NCBI RefSeq assembly: GCF_900129305.1
Contig: NZ_FQVB01000010.1
Location: 48,268-112,267 of the forward strand
Source of the DNA: Desulfacinum infernum DSM 9756
Lineage (GTDB): Bacteria; Desulfobacterota; Syntrophobacteria; Syntrophobacterales; DSM-9756
Reading direction: 5' to 3'
DNA length: 64,000 bases
The notes below the pieces were generated by a model. That model saw only the letters and a program-made list of their open reading frames with translations. It was not told the DNA's origin and made no database searches. Position numbers and translations under genes: made by a program. Each line of letters opens with the position of its first letter. Position 1 is the first letter of the stretch. Positions 18,640 to 26,484 of the stretch are shown here, in pieces.

Positions 18640-19419
18640 ATGGAACAGACGATCCCTCACATCAGCAACCTACAGCTGCTGGGAGCCCTGGGATTCGTGG
18701 CGCTGGGGGGAGCCGCTTCCCTTTATCACGGCCTTCGCCTGGAAAGGGACCTGCTGTGGGGAAGCGCCCGCACCTTCGTCCAGCTCTTCGTCATGGGCTA
18801 CGTCCTGACCGTGATCTTCGGCCTCCGGCACCCGGCACCCGTTCTCGCCTTCTTCCTCCTCATGATCGGCGCGGCTGCCTGGATCATCCGCAACCGCGTC
18901 TCGGAAAGGGCCGTCTCCTTTTTCGCCCCCACCCTGGCTTCCATGGTGGTGAGTTATCTCGTCATCACGTTTGTGGTCACGGCCTTCGTAGTGGGCGTTC
19001 AACCCTGGTGGACCCCCCGATTTCTCCTTCCCCTGGGGGGCATGGTGATCGGCAATTCCATGAACGCCGTGGCCATCGCCTTGGAGCGGCTTTTCGGCGA
19101 GCTGAGAAGCCGGCGGGCCCAGGTGGAGATGATGCTCAGCCTGGGGGCGGACTACAGGGAAGCCAGTGCAGACATGGTGCGGGTGGCCGTGAAAGCCGGC
19201 ATGATTCCTTCCATCAACGCCATGATGGGGGTGGGCATTGTCTTTATCCCCGGCATGATGACGGGACAGATCCTGGCCGGAGCCGACCCGCTGGTGGCCA
19301 TCCGCTACCAGATCGTGGTGATGCTCATGCTGGTGGGGTCCACCACGCTGGGAACGCTGCTGGTGGTCTGGCTGGTACGCAAACGTTGTTTCGGCACCAA
19401 AGACGAACTGCTTCTTTAA
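18640..19419 (+). CDS. fetB: ABC transporter permease, FetB (YbbM, UPF0014) family
   Basis: The 259-residue membrane protein has about seven hydrophobic segments and the UPF0014 landmarks LGGMVIGNSMNAVAIALERL and PSINAMMGVGIVFIPGMMTG. In Escherichia coli FetAB exports iron and lowers oxidative stress. The ATG is 1 base after the fetA stop, so the two are translationally coupled. Substrate is inferred from family, not seen directly. Confidence 0.9.
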   Translation: MEQTIPHISNLQLLGALGFVALGGAASLYHGLRLERDLLWGSARTFVQLFVMGYVLTVIFGLRHPAPVLAFFLLMIGAAAWIIRNRVSERAVSFFAPTLASMVVSYLVITFVVTAFVVGVQPWWTPRFLLPLGGMVIGNSMNAVAIALERLFGELRSRRAQVEMMLSLGADYREASADMVRVAVKAGMIPSINAMMGVGIVFIPGMMTGQILAGADPLVAIRYQIVVMLMLVGSTTLGTLLVVWLVRKRCFGTKDELLL

Positions 19420-19488
19420 GGGCGGCCTGAAGATTCATTCAGCCAATCCTGGGCGGGATCGCCGCGGCGTCGGGTCGGTTTTCGCCTT

Positions 19489-21456
19489 TCAGGCGGCGTC
19501 CCGCTGTGCGTCTTTGCCCCCGGCAAGCGAAGCTTCCTTCCGGGAAAAGAGGCGGTGCACGTTCAACAGAATGCGGACGCCGTCCCCGTCCTTGGCCATG
19601 CCGGCGATGTATTCCAGGGGCGCCCCCAGCCCGTAGGCAGGCACGTCCTCGATCTGCCCCGCCTTGATGTTTTCCACGTGAGAGACGCTGTCCACCACGA
19701 TCCCCATATGCAGGATGCGGTCGGCCTGGGGGGTTTCCAGGATGACGATGCAGGTCCGATCGTGGTACGCCAGCTCAGGAAGGCCGAATTTGAGGCGCAG
19801 ATCCACCACCGGAATGACCTTGCCCCGGAGGTTCACCACACCCTTCACCGCCCGGGGTGTTTCCGGCACCGACCGGATGGGCATCATGCCCACGATTTCC
19901 TTGACCGACAACACGTCCACCCCGTAGGCCTGGTCCATGAGATGGAAGATCAAGTACTGACCTTCCCGGTCCAGGTTCGCCTTGTTGGAAAGGGCCCCCC
20001 GGCTTTCCAGGACCTTCACCTTCTCCCGCGCAAAAGCGGCGGCATCATGGAGGATGGAACGACGGATGATGCCTCCCGCCTCCCGGCAGGCTTTTTCGGC
20101 AAACCGCAGATCCAGCAGCCGGTTCAGGTCCACCCGCGTGCCCAAGCCCATGCGATCCGCCATGTAATCCTGGATCTTGGCAAAATCGTCGGACACGGGC
20201 AGCAGATCGTCGGTCTTGATCCCCGTGGGGTCGGTGAGCACGTTCTTGAGGATGGCTTTCTTGAGACCCAGGGTGCCTTGAGGGTCCAGGAATTCCACAC
20301 CGATCTCCGCGGCCGTGTCCGGGTTGGCGCTGATGAACTTGCCCGCCTGCACCAGCAGGCTCACCAGTTCCTGGACGGCTTCCGGATGTTGTTCGATGAT
20401 TTCATCCCGGACGGCCACCACGCAACAGGGGTGGTTTTCCCAGATCTCCCCCGAAAGAAACAGCTCATCGGCGATGCCCCCGGCGATGGCCTTGGTCCCG
20501 ATGGGTTCCGCCACCATGAAACCGCCCGCACCTTCCTGTCCGGACAGGAATTCCGGCATGCGAACCGGTGGAGCCACCTCAAAGATCACATCGCAGGCCT
20601 TGTTTCCGGCGGTTCCGGGATGGAGTCCCAAGCCCTGCAGGAACATGTGGGACAGGATGTGGTGAATGGACAGTTCATGGGGAATGTAGAAGGTCTTTCC
20701 TTTGAGAAGAGCCTTGACAGGGTGCCCGGGCGCCTTCTTGCGGACAGCGATGCTGCCGTTCTTGTGGGCCAGCAGCACGATCCGCAGCGGCACCCCGTAC
20801 CCGAAGAGGTCCATGGCGATGGGACCCAGGATGAAGGCCGCATCGATTTCGCCGTCGGCCAGGGCCTTCTGAACGGGATTCCAGCTGGACATGCACTGGG
20901 TCTGCAATTCGAAGTGGCGAGGCGTCTGTTTTCCACTCTCGATGAAATGCTTGAGAACGCCCAGAGTAAGATGGTCGGTGATCTGGATATGGGCGATCTT
21001 GAGCCGCAGTTTTCCGGACGGGGCCACCTCCGGCTCCCGCATCCGGGAAGCGGCCCGCCCGGCCAGGGTCTTGCCGGCCAGGGTGTCTTTTATGGCGGCC
21101 TGGAGCTCCTGGGGGGCGAAGGGCTTGGTGATCACACTATTGGCGCCGGCTTCTGCCGCTTCCATCCGCTCCTTCATCTGGGCCCGGCCCGTGGCCATGA
21201 TGAAGGGAAGATCCCGGTAGGCATCCTGCGAACGAAGGTATCGCACCAGCTCGAGCCCGCCCATGCCGGGCATGTTCCAGTCGCTGATCACCAAGGTCAC
21301 TTGGGGATTCTGTTCCAACATCCGGACGGCCTGTTGCCCGTCTTCGGCTTCCAGGATGTTCGTATAGCCGATGGAATTCAGGACCTTGATCTCCATCTTT
21401 CTCGTGATGGCGGAATCTTCCACCAGAAGGATCACCATTTCGGGGGCCGTTGTCAT
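19489..21456 (-). CDS. Three-domain fusion: receiver, NMT1/NrtA-like substrate-binding domain, CheW
   Basis: 655 residues in three parts. Residues about 7-125 are a CheY-type receiver (phospho-acceptor Asp in VISDWNMPGMGG, Lys in ITKPF). Residues about 150-420 resemble periplasmic ligand-binding proteins of the NMT1/SsuA/NrtA class (KIAHIQITDHLTLGVLKHFI, GEIDAAFILGPIAMDL). Residues about 510-650 are a CheW domain (QYLIFHLMDQAYGVDVLSVKE, GVVNLRGKVIPVVDLRLKFG). There is no signal peptide or membrane helix, so the ligand domain should be cytosolic. ATG 21456 is chosen for its GAGGA site and because it starts at the receiver domain. The fusion suggests coupling of ligand status to a chemosensory array. 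Confidence 0.85.
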   Translation of the reverse strand: MTTAPEMVILLVEDSAITRKMEIKVLNSIGYTNILEAEDGQQAVRMLEQNPQVTLVISDWNMPGMGGLELVRYLRSQDAYRDLPFIMATGRAQMKERMEAAEAGANSVITKPFAPQELQAAIKDTLAGKTLAGRAASRMREPEVAPSGKLRLKIAHIQITDHLTLGVLKHFIESGKQTPRHFELQTQCMSSWNPVQKALADGEIDAAFILGPIAMDLFGYGVPLRIVLLAHKNGSIAVRKKAPGHPVKALLKGKTFYIPHELSIHHILSHMFLQGLGLHPGTAGNKACDVIFEVAPPVRMPEFLSGQEGAGGFMVAEPIGTKAIAGGIADELFLSGEIWENHPCCVVAVRDEIIEQHPEAVQELVSLLVQAGKFISANPDTAAEIGVEFLDPQGTLGLKKAILKNVLTDPTGIKTDDLLPVSDDFAKIQDYMADRMGLGTRVDLNRLLDLRFAEKACREAGGIIRRSILHDAAAFAREKVKVLESRGALSNKANLDREGQYLIFHLMDQAYGVDVLSVKEIVGMMPIRSVPETPRAVKGVVNLRGKVIPVVDLRLKFGLPELAYHDRTCIVILETPQADRILHMGIVVDSVSHVENIKAGQIEDVPAYGLGAPLEYIAGMAKDGDGVRILLNVHRLFSRKEASLAGGKDAQRDAA

Positions 21457-21641
21457 CGTCTTTTCCTCGCAGCTCCGCATATGCTCAATGTGACGCGTCT
21501 TCCCATCGAAACCGTACACGACCGGACCATTCCAGATCGCAGGTTTACCTTCAAGACAATCGGCTTTTCACGGGAAAAACTTGAGCAAAACCCGTTGGGC
21601 GGGGGGAGTGTTCGCCGCGGGATCCGGAAGGCACCGTCCCT

Positions 21642-24404
21642 TCATCCTTCCAGTACCGCGGCCAGTTTGCGGCTCAACTGCGCCATGGAGAAGGGCTTGG
21701 GGAGAAAGGCAAGGCCCCCGCGATCCGGAGCCTCACCGGCTTCAATCTTTTCGGGGTATCCCGACATGTAGAGTACTTTCAGTTCAGGCCACTTTTTTCG
21801 CAGGATGCCGAACAGATCCTTCCCGGTCATCTCTGGAAGCACCATGTCCGTGAGGAGCGCCGCGGGAGGTTCCCGAAGGGCCTCGACCCGTTGCAGGGCG
21901 TGGCTCGGGGAGGCCGCCTCCAGGACATGGTAGCCCAGGGACTGGAGCATGGAATAGGTCAATTCGCGAACCATGTCGTCATCCTCCACCAACAGGATCG
22001 TCTCTCCCTTTCCGCGCACCACCGGCGGGCTCTCCGCATCGTCTGGTTCCCTGTAGGCGGCCGTTCCTTCCAGCTGAGGCAAATAGATTTCGAAAGCACT
22101 TCCCATGCCCGGAATCGACGTGGCCAGAATCCGCCCCTCATGCTGCTCCACGATGCCGTATACGGTGGAGAGGCCCAGACCGGTTCCCTTCCCTTCCGCC
22201 TTGGTGGTGAAGAAGGGTTCGAAAATCCTTTCCAGCGTCCTCCTGTCCATGCCCGTGCCGGTATCGGCCACGGTCAACACCGCATACCGGCCCGGAGCCA
22301 GGTCGGGCGCGGGGATTTCCGACTCCTCCAAAAACTCCCGGGATTCCAGCTGAACGGCCAATGTACCCCCGGAAGGCATGGCGTCCTGGGCGTTGACGAC
22401 AAGATTGACGAGCACCTGCTCCATCTGCCTCACATCGGCCTTGACCACCACCGGCTCCTGGGGCAGGCTCATTTGAATCTCGATGTTTTCACGGATCGTG
22501 CGCCGCAGCATGGCCTGCAAATCTTCCAGCGCGGCTCTCAGGTCCACCGGGCGCATATCCAGGACCTGCCTCCGGCTGAAGGCCAGGAGTTTCCCGATGA
22601 GATCCTTGGCCTTCAGGGCGGCGTCCCTGATGGAGCGGGCATAGGTGGTGCAAAGCTCCGCCTCTTGGACGACGGAGGTCAGCATTTCGGCATAGCCCAG
22701 AATGGGGGTCAGTAAGTTATTGAAATCATGTGCGATACCTCCCGCCAACCTGCCCACCGATTCCATCTTTTGAGCCTGGCGCAGCTGCTCTTCCAAAGCG
22801 CGGCGCTCCCTTTCGGCACGCAGGCGTTCGCGGATGTCCCGGGCACTGATGTAGATGACGCGATGCCCGTTCAGGTCAAAGGGGCTGGCGCTGATTTCCA
22901 CGGGAACGGCTTCCCCGGAGCGCGTCGTGAGCCGGGCCTGGACGAAGATCGGACCCGAGGCCTCGGCAGACTCAAGGTTCCGGACCCACTCTTCCAGCCG
23001 CTGATCGCCCGCCCACAAGTGGGTCCACGGCCGGCCGATCAATTCCCCCCTTGCGATCTCCAGGAGCTTCGACGCCGCTTGGTTCGCATCCATGATGCAG
23101 CCGTCGGCTCGGCGAACCACGAAAAAGGCGTCGCCAGCCACTTCAAACAGGGTTCGGTATTGTTTCAGGGACTCATCCAGGCGCCTCCGAGCTTCGACCC
23201 TGCCGTAGGCGTTTCCCATCTGAGCGGCCACGCTCTCGAGAAAGCGTTGATTTTCCCTTGAGATGTCCGTTCCGGACCGGGACGCCACATACAGACAACC
23301 CACCACGCGATGCTCATAACGAATGGGGACCACGGCAGCGGCCTGCAGGCCTTCCGCCTGTGCGACACCTGCTCCGGGCACATCCAGCCTCTCATGGGCC
23401 GCGTAGCAAGCCCCACCCGCCTGAACCAGACGGCACATGGCACGGACCCCGTCGGGGGACTGCATCGCTTGAGCCACCGGCGCGGGCAGCCCCACCTGGT
23501 GGATCATGACCAACCGTTCGGGCTCCTCTTTCAGGAAGAAGACGGCCCCACAGTCCAATCCGGTCACGTGGACGACGGCATCCAGGATCAGACCGAGCCC
23601 TTCCTCCATTCGTGTGATGGTGGCCAAGGCGGCCCCGATCCAACTCTGGACGAGGAGTTTCTCCTGGCTGAGTTTGAGTTGCGTGATGTCGGTATGGGTG
23701 CCGATCATGACCAGGGCCGTGCCGTCAGCGTCTCGCTTCACCGCCTTGCCGCGGCCCAGGATCCACTTCCAGTCGCCGTGCTTGGTGCGCATGCGGAATT
23801 CCACCTCGAAGTGGGGCACCTCGTTTTCGATGCACCGACGGTTCACCTCCAGAGCCCGCTCCCGGTCCTCCGGATGCACATGCTCGATCCAGGCCCCCAC
23901 CACATCTCCGAACTCGGACACCTCATATCCCAGCATCTGGGCATAGGCGGGGCTGTAATAGACCTTGCCCGTCCGCACGTCCCATTCCCAGATGCCGTCC
24001 CGGGCGGCTTCCATGGCCTGGCGGAAGCGCTCTTCGCTCCTGCGAAATGCCTCCTCGGTCTCCTTCTTTTCCGTGATGTCCGAAACAACGTGAATGATTC
24101 CGGTGAGTCTGCCTTCTTCGTCCAAGAGAGGATGCGAGTCGGCCAGAAACCATCGACTTCCCATCCGGAACTCCCGCCGCTCCCGGGTGAGAGATCTCTT
24201 GGCGCACACGGTGGGGCAATCCCGAACGGGCTTGGTGCTCTTGTGGATCACTTCCCAGCAGGGGCGGCCGAGAGCGTCTTCCCGCACGCCGAACATCTCC
24301 TGCGCGGCCCGATTGCAGGAAAGGATACAACCCTCCGGATCCAGGACCATGACGGCATCCTGGAGTGCATCAAAGGTCACATCCCACTGGGGGCCTTTGT
24401 CCAT
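21642..24404 (-). CDS. Hybrid sensor histidine kinase (PAS-PAS-GAF-PAS-HisKA-HATPase-REC)
   Basis: The 920-residue cytosolic protein has two N-terminal PAS domains (residues about 8-115 and 125-250; the second has the PAS_3 pattern HVHPEDRERAL). A GAF domain (about 265-420), a third PAS (about 425-545), HisKA with GGIAHDFNNLL, HATPase with DTGTGMD and GKGTGLGLSTVYGI, and a C-terminal receiver (LTDMVLPEMTG) follow. GGAGGGT lies 8 bases before ATG 24404. It has no membrane helices. It lies 185 bases upstream of the receiver/CheW fusion in the same direction and may signal to it; the signal sensed is unknown. Confidence 0.92.
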   Translation of the reverse strand: MDKGPQWDVTFDALQDAVMVLDPEGCILSCNRAAQEMFGVREDALGRPCWEVIHKSTKPVRDCPTVCAKRSLTRERREFRMGSRWFLADSHPLLDEEGRLTGIIHVVSDITEKKETEEAFRRSEERFRQAMEAARDGIWEWDVRTGKVYYSPAYAQMLGYEVSEFGDVVGAWIEHVHPEDRERALEVNRRCIENEVPHFEVEFRMRTKHGDWKWILGRGKAVKRDADGTALVMIGTHTDITQLKLSQEKLLVQSWIGAALATITRMEEGLGLILDAVVHVTGLDCGAVFFLKEEPERLVMIHQVGLPAPVAQAMQSPDGVRAMCRLVQAGGACYAAHERLDVPGAGVAQAEGLQAAAVVPIRYEHRVVGCLYVASRSGTDISRENQRFLESVAAQMGNAYGRVEARRRLDESLKQYRTLFEVAGDAFFVVRRADGCIMDANQAASKLLEIARGELIGRPWTHLWAGDQRLEEWVRNLESAEASGPIFVQARLTTRSGEAVPVEISASPFDLNGHRVIYISARDIRERLRAERERRALEEQLRQAQKMESVGRLAGGIAHDFNNLLTPILGYAEMLTSVVQEAELCTTYARSIRDAALKAKDLIGKLLAFSRRQVLDMRPVDLRAALEDLQAMLRRTIRENIEIQMSLPQEPVVVKADVRQMEQVLVNLVVNAQDAMPSGGTLAVQLESREFLEESEIPAPDLAPGRYAVLTVADTGTGMDRRTLERIFEPFFTTKAEGKGTGLGLSTVYGIVEQHEGRILATSIPGMGSAFEIYLPQLEGTAAYREPDDAESPPVVRGKGETILLVEDDDMVRELTYSMLQSLGYHVLEAASPSHALQRVEALREPPAALLTDMVLPEMTGKDLFGILRKKWPELKVLYMSGYPEKIEAGEAPDRGGLAFLPKPFSMAQLSRKLAAVLEG

Positions 24405-24511
24405 GTCAGCACCCTCCACGGCAGCATTGCAACACGCACTTTTTTCTAACGGACTTTCGGCAAAAGTGGAAGCCGCGGGACAAAATGCACAAGATTCCGC
24501 GGGGGGCCGCA

Positions 24512-25219
24512 TCAGTACGGATCGGACGGGCTTTCGGCCGCCCGGTCCACGTCCAGGCGCTCCACGCGCACTCCTTCCCGGGGATCGGGCGACGGCCGCA
24601 GGGTGAAGATCCGGTCGGCGTGTTCGCGGAAAAGATCCACGCTGTGGTGGCTGATCACCAGCACCTGGAAGCCCAGCTTGTGGGCGATGGTGTGGACGAT
24701 GGCCATGAGGCGCGGGACCAGGTCCGGCCGCAGCCAGCAGTCCTGTTCGTCCAGAACGACAAAGCGCCGGTGTTCCCGTTCGTCCAGCTGGGAAAGGGCG
24801 ATGAAGCGAAGCCCCACCGAAAGCACGTTGCAGACGGACCCTCCCTGGCCCCGGAGGATGTCCTCGGGCTGCCCGGCCCGCTCGATCCCGAAGCGGATCT
24901 GCACCTTACCGCGCTGCACCTGGCGGGATGTCACCACCCGCAGGTCCTGGCCCAGGATGTCCTGGAGGGCGTAGGTGAGGTTCCGCTCCACCTCGTCCAG
25001 GATGTCCCCGAAAAGGGCGGTGGAAAGCGTTTCCAGGCGCTGGGCCACCCGCGGCTGGATCTGCAGGAATGCTTCCACCTGCCGGAGTCTTTCTTCCAGC
25101 CGGGAGCGCTCCTCGGCGAGCGCCTTCGCCTGCCACTGCAGGGCGGCCAGCCGGTCGCGGACGGGCTTGGGCGAAGGAAGCGTCGTCCTTTCCGCGGAAG
25201 CTTCCCCTTTTTCAGGCAT
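24512..25219 (-). CDS. C-terminal half of a split Rad50/SMC-like ATPase
   Basis: 235 residues. Residues about 15-60 are a short coiled coil. The rest forms the C-terminal ATPase lobe of a Rad50/RecF-type protein: a signature-like GQGGSVCNVLSVGLRFIA, Walker B RRFVVLDEQD with the catalytic Glu, and the H-loop LVISHHS. There is no Walker A, so it cannot be a complete ATPase. The missing Walker A lobe is in the gene at 26471-28069, three genes upstream in the same overlapping operon. Its start overlaps the preceding gene by 8 bases. It most likely assembles with the other half to give a composite head. Confidence 0.85.
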   Translation of the reverse strand: MPEKGEASAERTTLPSPKPVRDRLAALQWQAKALAEERSRLEERLRQVEAFLQIQPRVAQRLETLSTALFGDILDEVERNLTYALQDILGQDLRVVTSRQVQRGKVQIRFGIERAGQPEDILRGQGGSVCNVLSVGLRFIALSQLDEREHRRFVVLDEQDCWLRPDLVPRLMAIVHTIAHKLGFQVLVISHHSVDLFREHADRIFTLRPSPDPREGVRVERLDVDRAAESPSDPY

Positions 25220-25550
25220 CGCCGGCCTCCCCGGGCATTTGGATCTGTTCCAGCGATTCCTGAATGGATCGGATGTGCTCCTGGTAAGCGGCCACCTTTT
25301 CCTCGTTTTCCGCCCGCCACCTTTCCAGGAGGGCCCGGAGTTTCTCCGGATCGCTGGTGCCGTATTCAGCTTCCGCCTGCCGCTCCAGCTCCTTCAACTG
25401 CCTTTCCAGGTTCTGGAGCGTCGTGTCGGTCTCGATCTTCTTCCTGTGGAGTTCTTCGTACTCCTTTCGAAGGCTTTCCAGGCGTTCCTGGACCCGGCGG
25501 TCCTCGGCGGGGACGTCCTGATTGGCCCTTTGGCTATTCTTCGCGGACAC
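25212..25550 (-). CDS. Small coiled-coil protein of the split Rad50/Mre11 operon
   Basis: 112 residues, almost wholly helical and charged: two coiled-coil stretches (about residues 18-62 and 68-104) broken at EYGTSDPEK. It overlaps the nuclease gene by 17 bases and the C-terminal ATPase gene by 8. I know no named family for it. Its position suggests that it supplies part of the descending arm that the split ATPase lacks, or bridges the nuclease and the ATPase head; both are inferences. Confidence 0.8.
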   Translation of the reverse strand: MSAKNSQRANQDVPAEDRRVQERLESLRKEYEELHRKKIETDTTLQNLERQLKELERQAEAEYGTSDPEKLRALLERWRAENEEKVAAYQEHIRSIQESLEQIQMPGEAGDA

Positions 25551-26484
25551 GGTCCATCACCTCCTTGTACAGGTCCCAGATGATCTGATCCACGGGATCG
25601 TCCGAATTTAGATTGGCTTCCAGGAAGGCCTTGAGGCCCACGCCTTCGGTGGTCTTCCGAAGGGCCAGGTTTTCCAGGCCGCGGATGAAAAGGGACTCGT
25701 CCATCTCCCAGGCCTCTCCGGCACCGTCGTCCTCCAGCGCCGGAAAGACCTCATGGAAGGGCCGGAAAGGCACCTCCACGCGCTCCAGTTCTCCGCTTTC
25801 GGCCCACCAGAGGGTCACCCCGGGACGGACGGTACGGGTGACGGTGCTCCTGGAAATGCGAACCAGGCTTCCCGGGTTGAGCCACAAGGTGGCCCCGCGG
25901 CGCTGGGGCGGCTTGGGCGTGTGGATGTGGCCGTTCACCACCAGATCCACGCCGGGGATTTCCGTGAGGGCGATCCTTCCGGCCTCGTAGTCGGGGAACT
26001 GCAGATTGTGGTGGGCGATCCAGACCACGAAGTCGTGGTCGTCACGATCCACCCTCTTGGGCAGAGGAGTCCAATCCGGGGACGCTCCGAGAAGAACCTT
26101 CCGTCCCCCCATGGTCAGGGAGGCCGCCTCCCCGGGCTCGCTCAGGAGTCGCACCACCCCGGCGGCTTCCAGCACGGCCAGGGACACGTCCCGGGTGTAG
26201 CGGGCCTGGTATTTGTCGTGGTTTCCCACCAGCACCCACGGCCGGGCGGGGCGGAAAAGATCCATGAGGTCCACCAGGAGCTCGTTGGGATTGTCCCGGG
26301 GCACGTGGAAAAGGTCCCCCAGGATGACGGGAAGGAGTCGCCGCTCCCGGGCCAGGTCCAGGCAGAAGGCCAGTTTGCCCAGCACGGTTTGCCGGTAGTC
26401 GTCCAGGCGGTGGCCCGGAGGCGACGCCGAAACGTGGGGATCTCCGATAAAAAGAAGGCCCTTGCAGGCGTCAGGATCGTGCAT
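25534..26484 (-). CDS. Mre11/SbcD-like metallophosphoesterase
   Basis: The 316-residue protein has all five metallophosphoesterase motifs: GDPHV, GDLFHVPRD, GNHDKYQ, IAHHNLQ and NGHIHTPKPP. It is therefore probably an active metal-dependent nuclease or phosphatase. The C-terminal ~100 residues are helical and could dock on ATPase coils as in Mre11. Its start overlaps the Walker A gene by 14 bases and its end overlaps the coiled-coil gene by 17. Mre11-like function is inferred from the motifs and from the Rad50-like neighbours. Confidence 0.88.
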   Translation of the reverse strand: MHDPDACKGLLFIGDPHVSASPPGHRLDDYRQTVLGKLAFCLDLARERRLLPVILGDLFHVPRDNPNELLVDLMDLFRPARPWVLVGNHDKYQARYTRDVSLAVLEAAGVVRLLSEPGEAASLTMGGRKVLLGASPDWTPLPKRVDRDDHDFVVWIAHHNLQFPDYEAGRIALTEIPGVDLVVNGHIHTPKPPQRRGATLWLNPGSLVRISRSTVTRTVRPGVTLWWAESGELERVEVPFRPFHEVFPALEDDGAGEAWEMDESLFIRGLENLALRKTTEGVGLKAFLEANLNSDDPVDQIIWDLYKEVMDRVREE

